From contig JAQXUQ010000011.1 in assembly GCA_029224465.1 (NCBI GenBank), positions 1-47,384 on the forward strand: a stretch of 47,384 nucleotides of DNA, given 5' to 3'. The translations under genes were made by a program, and so were the position numbers. Under the pieces are notes generated by a model. It did not search any database, was not told the DNA's origin, and was given only the letters and a program-made list of their open reading frames with translations. This document shows positions 34,255 to 41,433 of the stretch, piece after piece; position 1 is the first letter of the stretch, and the number at the start of each line of letters is the position of its first letter. Origin of the DNA: Bacillota bacterium (GTDB lineage: Bacteria > Bacillota > Clostridia > Lachnospirales > Lachnospiraceae).

Positions 34255-35886
34255 TCACCAAGGACGCTGAAAAATTTCGATTACATTAGCAGAAAGTGAC
34301 TGTGCATATTCGGCGAGCTGTGCCATAGCATCGGGTACGTCATCATGTTTATTCTTACCTGCCATCGTATACGAGCAGAGCATGTCCATAAACCGTCCGT
34401 AATCGGAATTGCGCCGATAGGTTGAAGAATCCTTGAATAAGCAATGTTCTTTCACCCACGCACTGTTGACAATAATCTTGGTTTCCTTGTTCGCTGTCGT
34501 ATACTTTGTCGTGATATGCGTGATTCCGCCCTGTTCCTTTACTTTTTCCTGTACCTTCTCGGCAACTCTTCGCCCTGCGGAGTTACTTTCAAACCTTGCC
34601 GACTGCACCTTATCCCGGACAAGACATTCCACGAGCCTTGCATCTACAACGTCAGGAAGTCCGTTATCGCACACACAGTCATCCAAGTAATAATCTTGTC
34701 CGTACACATATGCCACCGGCAGAACACAATAATCCTTACCTCTGTCCTTGGTATCGCAGACCGCTATAATTGCGTCCGGTGCTTCACTCGGAAGCTCAAA
34801 ATACCTGCGCAGTTCGTCTTCTGTGTACACAACACCTTCCCGCTCAATCGGCTCGTTCATGTACAGCGCTCTCCATGAGGCATCGTCCATGATATCCCTC
34901 TGTTCTCGGTAAAACTTGGTCGAAAAACCTACGCCATACTGATAATCGAAATTCGATTCATCATTCTCGTCCAGTGCCGGTATAACAATGAATTCTGCCC
35001 TGTCAGAATTCCCATATTCCTGCTCTAAATGCCCGATAACATCGTGAATAGACCATCGTGTTGCAATGTGCAGTTCCTTGCAATGGTCACCGATTTTTCG
35101 TTGTCTTAAGTCTGTCGTGTACGTTCCCCAAAGCTTGTCTAATCTTTCTTTCGAGAGCGCTTCCTCTAAGCCCGATACAAGGTCATCGCAGTATAACAGC
35201 CTTGCCGCACGATACAGACCTGCATTTCCTGTACCCACAGACGTAAATTCCAATGTTTCAAATCTCTGTCTCTTGTCAATGTCTATCCTGTAATCCTTGG
35301 CGTTTGTTCCTGTTACCTGCAACTGCGGAAATACATCGTGCCACAGATAATCTCCGTTCGGGTCAAAGATTCTAAGACACTCATCGTAAGCGCCTTTTAC
35401 AAATGCATTGCTGTGGGAACCGGTAAGCATCGGCTCATTCGGGTACTTTCCTGCAAGCCAAGTAAGGTAAAAGATTGCAAGTGTCGTTTTTCCACTTCCC
35501 GGTGGCATGGAAATTGCAAGCAGGTCAATCTTGTCATCTGCAAGCCTTTGCAGAGCCGCGACAACCTTGCTTAACACATTCCTTCTCGGCGGATAGAATT
35601 TCTTGTCCGGTTCCCTGTCCCATTCCACGTACAGCAGGTAACTTTCAAAATCATCTACCGCTGCTTTTAAGAGAACCTTCTTGTGCAGTTCAAACAGCTC
35701 TGTAAGCAGTTCCGTGTCTTCTGTCGTTCTGATCTTCTTTTCAATCGCTTCTGACAGACGTTTTAAATACTTTACTTTCAGCGCATGGTCTGTCTCAAAT
35801 TCATCCCTGCACAGATCATATAAATCTTGATAAGCTTGGATATCATCTCCAAGACTCTCGTAAATTACCTGTAAAATCTCCCGCAT
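34255..35886 (-). CDS. Phage terminase large subunit
   Basis: A 543-residue packaging motor from ATG 35886 (MREILQVIYESLGDDIQAYQ), with GAGGGAGAG upstream; an upstream in-frame start at 35970 would read through the resolvase terminator and is rejected. The ATPase domain has Walker A MPPGSGKTT (about residue 127) and Walker B ARLLYCDD. The nuclease domain has AVCDTKDRGKD and HDDVPDAMAQLAEY as metal ligands. It is full length. It is separated from its small subunit by about 5.7 kb of island and recombinase. Confidence 0.95.
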   Translation of the reverse strand: MREILQVIYESLGDDIQAYQDLYDLCRDEFETDHALKVKYLKRLSEAIEKKIRTTEDTELLTELFELHKKVLLKAAVDDFESYLLYVEWDREPDKKFYPPRRNVLSKVVAALQRLADDKIDLLAISMPPGSGKTTLAIFYLTWLAGKYPNEPMLTGSHSNAFVKGAYDECLRIFDPNGDYLWHDVFPQLQVTGTNAKDYRIDIDKRQRFETLEFTSVGTGNAGLYRAARLLYCDDLVSGLEEALSKERLDKLWGTYTTDLRQRKIGDHCKELHIATRWSIHDVIGHLEQEYGNSDRAEFIVIPALDENDESNFDYQYGVGFSTKFYREQRDIMDDASWRALYMNEPIEREGVVYTEDELRRYFELPSEAPDAIIAVCDTKDRGKDYCVLPVAYVYGQDYYLDDCVCDNGLPDVVDARLVECLVRDKVQSARFESNSAGRRVAEKVQEKVKEQGGITHITTKYTTANKETKIIVNSAWVKEHCLFKDSSTYRRNSDYGRFMDMLCSYTMAGKNKHDDVPDAMAQLAEYAQSLSANVIEIFQRPW

Positions 35887-35900
35887 ATTTCTCTCCCTCA

Positions 35901-35938
35901 AAATAAAAAAAAGAGCGCCGCCGTAACCGGCAACGCTC
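35901..35938 (-). terminator. Strong terminator after the serine recombinase
   Basis: An 11-bp stem (35928-35938 with 35913-35923) pairing fully if two G-U pairs are allowed, loop of four, then TTTTTTTTATTTT on the minus strand. It begins eight bases after the recombinase stop and ends just before the large terminase ribosome binding site. Confidence 0.88.
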
Positions 35939-35945
35939 CAACACG

Positions 35946-36515
35946 TTATTTCCTCGTGTAATTGTACCAAGATGTTCTTGAAATCCCAAGCCTCTTACAG
36001 CACTGCTCAATCGTCAGTTCTCCGCCTTTTTGTTTTTCCCGGAATTTTTCAAGAACCTCGTAATCTATGGAAAGCCTAGGTCTTCCCTCATGATAATCTT
36101 TCTTCTGTCTCGCAATCTCTTTTCCTTCCTGCGTCCTCTGTACAATCATATCACGTTCAAACTCGGCAAACGCAAACATAACATTCATGATGAGCTTCCC
36201 TGTCGGCGTATTGTCCATCATACCCATATTGAGTACGTGAACACGGACGCCTCTCGCAATCATCTCCTGTACAAATGAACTTCCTTGGTTTGCGCTCCTT
36301 GCGATTCTGTCCAGTTTGGTCACAACCAGTGTATCACCGGAACGCATAAGCGATTTCAGCTTGTCAAACTGTGGTCTGTCCAGTTTGGTTCCGGTAAAGG
36401 AATCTACAAAAATCTTCTCTGCCCCTGCTGCTTTTAATTTCTCTTTCTGGTCAGACAAAGAGTTGCCGTCTCTTGCCTGTCCTTTCGTTGACACTCTCGC
36501 GTATCCATAGATCAT
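35946..36515 (-). CDS. Serine recombinase (resolvase/invertase family)
   Basis: A 189-residue small serine recombinase. The catalytic Ser is in YARVST (residue 9), arginines in [10 protein letters not shown], and [20 protein letters not shown] is the long dimerisation helix. EGRPRLS leads to a C-terminal helix-turn-helix ([20 protein letters not shown]). The GRPR linker and length resemble Hin/Gin/Pin invertases and Tn3-type resolvases; these cannot be separated by eye. It lacks the long C-terminal domain of serine integrases. It has a 108-bp palindromic element just upstream and its own terminator. It is the best candidate to act on the fibre-gene sites at 18419 and 19001. Confidence 0.9.
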   Translation of the reverse strand: MIYGYARVSTKGQARDGNSLSDQKEKLKAAGAEKIFVDSFTGTKLDRPQFDKLKSLMRSGDTLVVTKLDRIARSANQGSSFVQEMIARGVRVHVLNMGMMDNTPTGKLIMNVMFAFAEFERDMIVQRTQEGKEIARQKKDYHEGRPRLSIDYEVLEKFREKQKGGELTIEQCCKRLGISRTSWYNYTRK

Positions 36516-36526
36516 ATTTGCCCCCT

Positions 36527-36634
36527 CTGAACAAAAGATACAGTTTTTCTAGTTTTTTACCGTAACTTTCTCTATAGAGAGGCTATATAGAAAAAGTTAT
36601 GTAAAATATCTTAAAAACTGTACCTTTTGTTCAG
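36527..36634 (-). repeat. 108-bp palindromic element, copy 1 (upstream of recombinase)
   Basis: Bounded by inverted 22-base ends beginning CTGAACAAAAG and ending CTTTTGTTCAG. Nested arms (TTTTAC/GTAAAA, ACTTT.TCTATA/TATAGA.AAAGT) make nearly the whole unit a hairpin. Copy 2 at 42276-42383 has the same length. Its core (GCCTC, ACGGTAAA) is in opposite orientation, while the outside flanks are in the same orientation. The stop codon of the upstream gene lies in the element. Confidence 0.8.
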
Positions 36635-37263
36635 TATTCTGCCATGTTGACGGAGATATAACGATAGGTCATGGAGTCTGTTTTCAGCCATCCTTCTGTA
36701 TATCTCCCATTTGATAACACAGCTCGGACATATACCCTGTCCGTTCTTACAAATTCTGTCCGAGTATTCGACTGTGTTCTACCCGACATACCACCGATGA
36801 TCGCACCACCCACGCCAAAGGCAACGCCGCCTAAAAGTGCTCCTCCGATGGAAGGTGTACGATGAGAACTTGTGATATAGCGCATCTCGTGGCCGTCTGT
36901 CAGTACTTTCGCCTGTGCAACATATAATGTACTGCCTGTGGAAATACCAAAGTCCTCTTTCGGATACCGCTCCATCAGTGCATGATAGAACTTGTCCGCT
37001 ATCTTGTCATAAGATACTCGTTTTGCTCGGAATTTGTCTCCGTAATCGTTGCTCGATGTATTAATCACCAGTTGTACATTACAAGCGGAAGGATTGGTCT
37101 TTTGAACATAAAATTCTTCCATCTGCAAGAAACCGCTTTTCCAGTAAAAATGTCCAAGGTCTCTTCTGACCACCCTTGTTTTGCCAACGCTGTTTGCTGT
37201 GTCGAGTAACATCTGAAAGGCTTCTTCAAAGGGATGGTCAATGTGGAATGAGTATAGAATCAT
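36631..37263 (-). CDS. Unknown protein with glycine-zipper segment
   Basis: A 210-residue protein. The N-terminal half is soluble-looking (FYWKSGFLQMEEFYVQKTNP). A glycine-rich hydrophobic segment GGALLGGVAFGVGGAIIGG (about 140-158) resembles a glycine zipper that could insert into or lie on a membrane. There is no signal peptide. It is coupled (ATGA) to the XRE regulator gene upstream and its stop falls inside the 108-bp element. Function unknown. Confidence 0.7.
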   Translation of the reverse strand: MILYSFHIDHPFEEAFQMLLDTANSVGKTRVVRRDLGHFYWKSGFLQMEEFYVQKTNPSACNVQLVINTSSNDYGDKFRAKRVSYDKIADKFYHALMERYPKEDFGISTGSTLYVAQAKVLTDGHEMRYITSSHRTPSIGGALLGGVAFGVGGAIIGGMSGRTQSNTRTEFVRTDRVYVRAVLSNGRYTEGWLKTDSMTYRYISVNMAEY

Positions 37264-37529
37264 TTTAACAGCTCCTTCTGTTCTTCCGGTGTGATTATAC
37301 CTTCGTCCTTACCGTTGATTACCCAAACGCCTTTATCCGACAGTTTACTGCGTATGACCAGTTCACAGCCCATAGCATCGAGTATTTTGAGTAGGATGGA
37401 TACTCGGATATCCGACCTGAGACGTTCTGACACTCCGCTTGCATGTTTGTATCCGAGCTGTTTGGATAAGGTCTCGTTTGAGAACCCTCGTGTATGCATG
37501 ATTTCTTTGATTGCGGTTGATGTTTTCAA
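37260..37529 (-). CDS. XRE-family helix-turn-helix regulator
   Basis: About 89 residues from TTG 37529 (KTSTAIKEIMHTRGFSNETL), supported by AGGAG eight bases upstream; the longer frame to 37604 covers the promoter and is rejected. The HTH spans GFSNETLSKQLGYKHASGVS. Its promoter has TTGACA-17-TATCCT with ACACGAT-type operators on it, the same operators as in front of the 39.6-kb gene cluster. It is therefore probably an autoregulated repressor controlling that operon (inference). Confidence 0.82.
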   Translation of the reverse strand: MKTSTAIKEIMHTRGFSNETLSKQLGYKHASGVSERLRSDIRVSILLKILDAMGCELVIRSKLSDKGVWVINGKDEGIITPEEQKELLK

Positions 37530-37572
37530 GTTGATCTCCTTTGTAGTTGATGGATGTTTGTTTTGTAAGATA

Positions 37573-37614
37573 AGGATAGCAGATACACGATTGAATGTCA
37601 ACACGATAACGTGT
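37573..37614 (-). promoter_or_regulatory. Promoter and operators of the XRE regulator
   Basis: On the minus strand TTGACA (37596-37601), 17 bases, TATCCT (37573-37578). Two dyad operators lie on it: ACACGATAACGTGT (37601-37614) and ACACGATTGAATGT (37585-37598). The remaining gap 37615-37743 has no convincing gene. Confidence 0.7.
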
Positions 37615-37743
37615 CTTTTTCTGTTTTTCGGATACTCGAGGCATTACCTGCCCCGCTTTAGCGGGATGCCCTTTATCCCCCGCCGGGGTACTACTTTTCA
37701 AAACGTGTGCCGCGCGGCTGAACATGCGCTGCTCTGAAAACTA

Positions 37744-37775
37744 CAAAAAAAGCTCTGTTTATCAAAAACAGAGCT
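37744..37775 (-). terminator. Terminator of the AT-rich gene cluster
   Basis: A perfect 10-bp stem AGCTCTGTTT/AAACAGAGCT (37751-37760 with 37766-37775) followed on the minus strand by seven Ts. It ends the leftward transcript that starts near 39.7 kb or further upstream. Confidence 0.85.
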
Positions 37776-37803
37776 TTGATCAAATTAAATTATAATGATC
37801 AAA

Positions 37804-37869
37804 TTATTTGATTAAATTAAAACATACAATAATCGGCAAAAGAACGATTGCACCCAACAACCACAACAT
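37804..37869 (-). CDS. Possible 21-residue membrane peptide
   Basis: ATG at 37869 with AGAGG upstream opens a short frame, MLWLLGAIVLLPIIVCFNLI then Lys. It is almost entirely hydrophobic, enough for one transmembrane helix. It is the last frame before the terminator. Composition and ribosome binding site support translation, but at this length chance cannot be excluded. Confidence 0.4.
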   Translation of the reverse strand: MLWLLGAIVLLPIIVCFNLIK

Positions 37870-37888
37870 ATCATTTTCCTCTTTTCAA

Positions 37889-38158
37889 TTATACAAATGT
37901 AAATCTTTTTGATTCTATTTTACGAACATATTTATTATACATATCGGGATAGCAAGCTTTAAAGCTTTTACTGTCAAATCTTTCAGAACATACGGACTTG
38001 TATGTTGCTTTATGTTCTGTACCGATAACAGTATCAGTATTATTATTTTTCATATATTCTTTTATTTCATCTTTCAAACTGTCAATTAGCGCTTGCGTTT
38101 CATCTGCTATTCTTTCATATCCCGCAAGCATTGCAAATAAATTATTAATATCGTTCAT
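37889..38158 (-). CDS. Small mobile-element protein, unknown
   Basis: An 89-residue protein: a helical start (NLFAMLAGYERIADETQALI) and an end CSERFDSKSFKACYPDMYNK plus SKRFTFV. The RFDSK.FK...P..Y..Y pattern recurs in small proteins of Firmicutes phages and plasmids as I recall. No function can be given. Confidence 0.65.
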   Translation of the reverse strand: MNDINNLFAMLAGYERIADETQALIDSLKDEIKEYMKNNNTDTVIGTEHKATYKSVCSERFDSKSFKACYPDMYNKYVRKIESKRFTFV

Positions 38159-38170
38159 ATTATGCCGCCT

Positions 38171-38500
38171 TTATTCATTATAATATTTTTCTTGTTTAAT
38201 TGTGGTTTTCAAATTTGAAACAATGCTATCATATGCACATTCTGTCATTTCATTTACATATTCTCTGAAATGACTGTTTTCAATTTCTGTATTTCCAGTA
38301 TGCCATATACAAATGTGATTATCATTCAGCCAACTATTGCCGCCGATATTAGTAAATGCATAAAATTCTTTCGTGTCCGGATAGAAATACAAATCCACCC
38401 GAAAATCATACTTTGCGTTATTCCATATAAACGCATGCAGCTCCTGTTTTACATGCTCTTCTTGATTTATAAAATACTCTAATAATTCAATATCGTTCAT
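38171..38500 (-). CDS. Small unknown protein of the island
   Basis: A 109-residue AT-rich gene. The protein is rich in Asn, Tyr and His (YFYPDTKEFYAFTNIGGNSW, ICIWHTGNTEIENSHF). A compact alpha/beta protein is likely. It lies one base after the stop of the upstream gene. No family is recognised. Confidence 0.65.
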   Translation of the reverse strand: MNDIELLEYFINQEEHVKQELHAFIWNNAKYDFRVDLYFYPDTKEFYAFTNIGGNSWLNDNHICIWHTGNTEIENSHFREYVNEMTECAYDSIVSNLKTTIKQEKYYNE

Positions 38501-38501
38501 G

Positions 38502-38735
38502 TTATTTATCTTCTTTCATTTCAAAACGCGCGCCGAAACTAAAAAACGTTTTGTTTTTCGGTATTTCTATAATGTCCATGTATTGCTCATAAAGGCAATC
38601 GTGCCGCCGTTTTAGTTCCGTTGCGGTATATAATTCGTTGGCTATGTATTGCCCGACTATACGCAAGCCGCCGGCTCTATGAAACGCGAACGCTGTTTTG
38701 CCGCCGCACTCTGATTTAACTTTATAATATTTCAT
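38502..38735 (-). CDS. Small unknown protein of the island
   Basis: A 77-residue protein (MKYYKVKSECGGKTAFAFHR). The start overlaps the previous stop by four bases (ATGA), so it is co-translated with it. It has a basic N-terminal half and no transmembrane segment or enzyme motif. Related short proteins seem common in plasmids of gut Clostridia, from memory only. Confidence 0.65.
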   Translation of the reverse strand: MKYYKVKSECGGKTAFAFHRAGGLRIVGQYIANELYTATELKRRHDCLYEQYMDIIEIPKNKTFFSFGARFEMKEDK

Positions 38736-39187
38736 GCTTGCACTTCCTTTTCTGTAATCATGTAATAGTGCCGTTTTTCAAATTCAACGTAATAACGCTT
38801 TTTCCAACGTTCCAACTCTTTCATACATTCAAGCGTATTTCCATAGAATACATAAGGATTAGAACTATCTGAAAATGATAAATGTATATAATTATCACCC
38901 GTTTCGATAAAGAACGATGTATATTTTCCTGTTTCCGTGTTCGTGCAATTATAATATTCAAACGAATTTAACAGATTGTAAAAATCGTTTTCCGCCCCTG
39001 TTTCATCCGCTATATACTCGCCGCGCAACTCCCTGTCTGTAATTATTTCCGGATACCACGGCGCGCCAGGGCGTAAATTAGACGGACAAAACGCGATTAT
39101 GAAGCCGTCTATAAATGCCCTTTTTGCGGCTGCCTTGCTAACACGTGTAAACGCGTGTCCGTTATCTGTAAATTCGTATTTATTCAT
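38732..39187 (-). CDS. Unknown protein of the island (mobile-element type)
   Basis: About 151 residues from ATG 39187 (MNKYEFTDNGHAFTRVSKAA), preferred over the frame opening at 39211 because GAGAGGATC lies upstream. ATG overlaps the end of the previous gene by eight bases. Segments such as AFIDGFIIAFCPSNLRPGAP and FYNLLNSFEYYNCTNTETGK resemble proteins I associate with conjugative or plasmid-like elements. No function is known. Confidence 0.65.
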   Translation of the reverse strand: MNKYEFTDNGHAFTRVSKAAAKRAFIDGFIIAFCPSNLRPGAPWYPEIITDRELRGEYIADETGAENDFYNLLNSFEYYNCTNTETGKYTSFFIETGDNYIHLSFSDSSNPYVFYGNTLECMKELERWKKRYYVEFEKRHYYMITEKEVQA

Positions 39188-39659
39188 TGTTATGATCCTC
39201 TCTTTTCTCAAGTGCGATATCTGTTAGAACATAATCCCAACTTGTCCCCCAATGAGTAACGCCCCAAACATACATATCTAATTCATCATTGTAATAAACA
39301 ATTTCGTTGGTTTCTCTTTTCAAAATATCCGCACCATTATCTGAAATAATGTAATACTGAAATATTTCCGGCTCGTTATTCTGTTCTTCTTGTAACTCGT
39401 TAACTTTGCTCTGTTCTTCCTGTTCTTCCTGTTCTGTTTCCAACTCGTTTATTTTGTCTTGCAACTCGTCAATTTCTTCTGAATTATCAATAAAACCGTT
39501 TACCTGTTCCCAATAGCCTATATCCGACGTTTTGTTGATAATGTCATTGTTACAAACCGCATCGAAACTTTTTGCAAGCGTTGCATAATCAACATATCCA
39601 TTTTCAATGCCATAATCCGAAACCTTGTTACCATAAAAGTATTCATAATATTTGCTCAT
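39180..39659 (-). CDS. Coiled-coil protein of the island
   Basis: A 159-residue acidic protein. A central Glu/Gln-rich coiled coil (EELQDKINELETEQEEQEE-like, about 60-95) separates two small domains. The first has a WEQVNGFID patch, the second IIYYNDELDMYVWGVTHWGT-type aromatic residues. It is first in the cluster read from the 39.7-kb promoter. Function unknown. Confidence 0.68.
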   Translation of the reverse strand: MSKYYEYFYGNKVSDYGIENGYVDYATLAKSFDAVCNNDIINKTSDIGYWEQVNGFIDNSEEIDELQDKINELETEQEEQEEQSKVNELQEEQNNEPEIFQYYIISDNGADILKRETNEIVYYNDELDMYVWGVTHWGTSWDYVLTDIALEKREDHNNE

Positions 39660-39711
39660 GCTATTTATCTCCTTTTCATGTTTTAATACATGTTTTCGTG
39701 TTCATATTCTC

Positions 39712-39752
39712 ATTATACACGATTTAGTGTATATATCAACACTATTTCGTGT
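39712..39752 (-). promoter_or_regulatory. Promoter with two ACACGA-type operators
   Basis: On the minus strand TTGATA (39734-39739), 16 bases, TATAAT (39712-39717). Operators ACACGATTTAGTGT (39717-39730) and ACACTATTTCGTGT (39739-39752) are 22 bp apart, and a half-site ATTTCGTGT lies at 39764-39772. They match the operators on the XRE promoter, so the XRE protein is the likely repressor. The gap 39660-39797 has no gene. Confidence 0.72.
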
Positions 39753-39797
39753 ATTTTATTTTTATTTCGTGTCGATTGTTTTGTAGTACAAAAACTT

Positions 39798-40115
39798 TTA
39801 AGTATTTGAACTGTCAGCATACATTTTTTGTAATTGCTCATACTGTTCTTCTAACTCTTGCGCTTGCTTTTCTGAAGCGTCTACGAATTCATACCATTCT
39901 TTGAAAACATTTTGAGCCGTACCTGTTTCAAAATGTATTTCGTAGCAACTTGAATTGCTATTCAAATACTTTTCGTATACCGCGGCAAAGCCGTGTTTTG
40001 TCATGACTACGAAATTGTCTAGTAGTACGCCATCTACAAAATCACCCGTATACTCTGCATCGTTTTGATATAGCCATTTTTCTAATTTTGTACTTCCTAA
40101 TATAATTTTTTTCAT
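39798..40115 (-). CDS. Small unknown protein of the island
   Basis: About 105 residues from ATG 40115 (MKKIILGSTKLEKWLYQNDA), with AAGGAG eight bases before it; an in-frame GTG at 40124 is less well placed. The middle has VVMTKHGFAAVYEKYLNSNS and the end is a helical Gln/Glu-rich tail. No family is recognised. Confidence 0.65.
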   Translation of the reverse strand: MKKIILGSTKLEKWLYQNDAEYTGDFVDGVLLDNFVVMTKHGFAAVYEKYLNSNSSCYEIHFETGTAQNVFKEWYEFVDASEKQAQELEEQYEQLQKMYADSSNT

Positions 40116-40144
40116 GTTTTGCACTCCTTTTCTCTGTATAGCTG

Positions 40145-40324
40145 TTACGCTCTTACTGTGATCATAAGCTTTCCGCTTAATGTCGTTTCAATGGTTAGCA
40201 CTTTGCAATCGTTGTATAATTCAATCTCATTTCTATCTGCTTCTGTATATACAAATCCACATGCCGTCACTATAAGACAAACGTCTGTATTTACAATTAC
40301 GTTTAACACTTCTGCCAGTTTCAT
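40145..40324 (-). CDS. Small unknown protein of the island (59 residues)
   Basis: A short gene: MKLAEVLNVIVNTDVCLIVT then CGFVYTEADRNEIELYNDCK. AAGGAG ten bases upstream of ATG 40324 supports it. Small beta-rich proteins with an MKL..VL start are frequent in Firmicutes mobile elements. It is the first gene leftward of the ACTAGT operator array and is probably controlled by it. Confidence 0.7.
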   Translation of the reverse strand: MKLAEVLNVIVNTDVCLIVTACGFVYTEADRNEIELYNDCKVLTIETTLSGKLMITVRA

Positions 40325-40380
40325 ACTTTTTCATCTCCTTTTTTTGTGTGATACTGTTTTCCTTTAACTATCTACTATAT

Positions 40381-40455
40381 TAACTAGTTAATATTGACTA
40401 GTCAATGTACCGATTGCACAATATTGACTAGCATATATAGTGCATATTGACTAGT
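40381..40455 (-). promoter_or_regulatory. ACTAGT operator/iteron array upstream of the 59-residue gene
   Basis: ATATTGACTAG occurs three times (40391-40401, 40421-40431, 40444-40454). Palindromes TAACTAGTTA (40381-40390) and TTGACTAGTCAA (40394-40405) share the ACTAGT centre. On the minus strand TTGACT-17-TAATAT gives a possible promoter, so an autorepressor could bind here. The array could also be replication iterons. Confidence 0.6.
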
Positions 40456-40615
40456 TAATAGCGTTTCTTCCTATTATATGTAAATTCAGCGATTGCGCTA
40501 TGCTTAAATCGTGATCACATTATACTTTAATACACTATAGTATTAATGCGCTAATTCTTTATTGTGATAAATTTATGATTGTTATTTTTGTAACTATTGA
40601 CCGATTTCTGTGAGA

Positions 40616-40624
40616 TTGTCCACA
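40616..40624 (+). other. DnaA-box-like sequence
   Basis: TTGTCCACA differs at one position from the DnaA box TTATCCACA. It follows a 70-base AT-rich stretch (40540-40610), an arrangement seen at plasmid origins. One near-match alone is weak evidence. Confidence 0.3.
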
Positions 40625-40653
40625 CCCTGTTCCGTGTCCCGAGGAACGCCCTG

Positions 40654-40686
40654 GAAAGTCGCTAGAAAGTCGCTAGAAAGTCGCTA
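40654..40686 (+). repeat. Three tandem 11-bp repeats GAAAGTCGCTA
   Basis: Three perfect tandem copies (40654-40664, 40665-40675, 40676-40686). Further AGTCGCT copies lie at 40717-40723 and 40737-40743 and near 41447. They may be iterons or binding sites. Confidence 0.8.
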
Positions 40687-40777
40687 GGAGAAATGTTGTT
40701 AAAAATAACACACGAATAGTCGCTTGCGTTTTAGAAAGTCGCTCATTTTCCGAAAGTCGAGTGTCAAGTAATGATGT

Positions 40778-40877
40778 ACGCTAGCGTGCATTTGATGTAC
40801 GCAAGCGTGTAGTACGCTAGCGTGTATTTGATGTACGCAAGCGTGTATTTTGTCATTGACCGCTTACACGCAAGCGT
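40778..40877 (+). repeat. Five palindromic ACGC(A/T)AGCGT motifs upstream of the RHH gene
   Basis: Copies start at 40778, 40799, 40814, 40835 and 40868. They alternate ACGCTAGCGT and ACGCAAGCGT, spaced 21, 15, 21 and 33 bases. A partial inverted copy lies at 40719-40728. They sit immediately before the ribbon-helix-helix gene, so autoregulation or a partition centromere is plausible. Confidence 0.75.
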
Positions 40878-40918
40878 GTTATTCTTTGATCACATGATAG
40901 TCGGAAAGGAGAACCGTC

Positions 40919-41152
40919 GTGGAATCGAAATTGAGTGAATCCCGAAAGAGAGCGAACACGAAGTGGAATCGAAAACAGAGTATAATTTCCGTTCGGGTAA
41001 AGCCGGAAATTCGTCATGCTCTTGATGAACACTTAGCAAAAACGCATGAAAGTCTTGCCGGATTTATTGCCAAATCAATCACTGAACAGATCAAGAGAGA
41101 AGATGGTTTCTCCCAGTCTGAAATAGACCTTGACCAGTTGTTAGGAGAGTGA
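40919..41152 (+). CDS. Ribbon-helix-helix (Arc/CopG-like) DNA-binding protein
   Basis: A 77-residue protein on the plus strand, opposite to its surroundings. GTG at 40919 has AAAGGAG upstream. The fold is visible as a beta strand (SIISVRVKPEIRHALDEHLA) and two helices (ESLAGFIAKSITEQIKRE). It lies downstream of five palindromic motifs it may bind. RHH proteins of this type act as plasmid copy-number, partition or antitoxin regulators. Confidence 0.8.
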   Translation: MESKLSESRKRANTKWNRKQSIISVRVKPEIRHALDEHLAKTHESLAGFIAKSITEQIKREDGFSQSEIDLDQLLGE

Positions 41153-41155
41153 GAA

Positions 41156-41332
41156 ATGATTACAGAAGCGCAGAAAAAAGCCACAAAACGCTATAACGAC
41201 AAGTCCGCTCAGATTGCTATACGAGTACCACCGGAGAAGAAGAAGGCTTGGGAAGATTACGCAGAAAGCCATAAAATGAGCCTTCGTGCGTTGATTATTG
41301 CCGTTATGGACGAGCACACAAGCGTACAGTGA
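41156..41332 (+). CDS. Second ribbon-helix-helix protein
   Basis: A 58-residue protein: MITEAQKKATKRYNDKSAQI, then a strand AIRVPPEKKKAWEDYA and helix MSLRALIIAVMDEH. ATG at 41156 follows GGAGAG at close range and lies three bases after the first RHH gene, so the two form an operon. Such Arc-type proteins are frequent in Firmicutes mobile elements. Confidence 0.78.
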   Translation: MITEAQKKATKRYNDKSAQIAIRVPPEKKKAWEDYAESHKMSLRALIIAVMDEHTSVQ

Positions 41333-41345
41333 AAGTCGCAATACG

Positions 41346-41433
41346 AGGCGATTTTGAGTCATTTTGAGATAGATTTCTTAGCTGTTTCGGCAGCAGGACG
41401 CAGAGTCTCAAAATTTATGGCTCAAAATCGCCT
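41346..41433 (+). other. Long inverted repeat after the RHH genes
   Basis: AGGCGATTTTGAG and TTTTGAGA (41346-41369) pair with TCTCAAAA and CTCAAAATCGCCT (41406-41433), leaving a 36-base loop. It may be a structured 3' end of the RHH transcript or a DNA cruciform. The rest of 41434-41550 shows no gene. Confidence 0.6.

Noticed and set aside
34255-35970. Large terminase starting at 35970
   Set aside because: The extension crosses the recombinase stop and terminator hairpin; 35886 has a good ribosome binding site and normal N-terminus.
35946-36515. Serine recombinase as the prophage integrase
   Set aside because: At 189 residues it lacks the large C-terminal domains of serine integrases, and it lies far from the tRNA border.
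36527-36634. Sigma-A promoter inside the 108-bp elements
   Set aside because: TATATA-like boxes exist, but no -35 at proper spacing was found in either orientation.
40119-40367. Plus-strand frame of 82 codons in the island
   Set aside because: A minus-strand gene with a ribosome binding site (40145-40324) explains the same DNA better.
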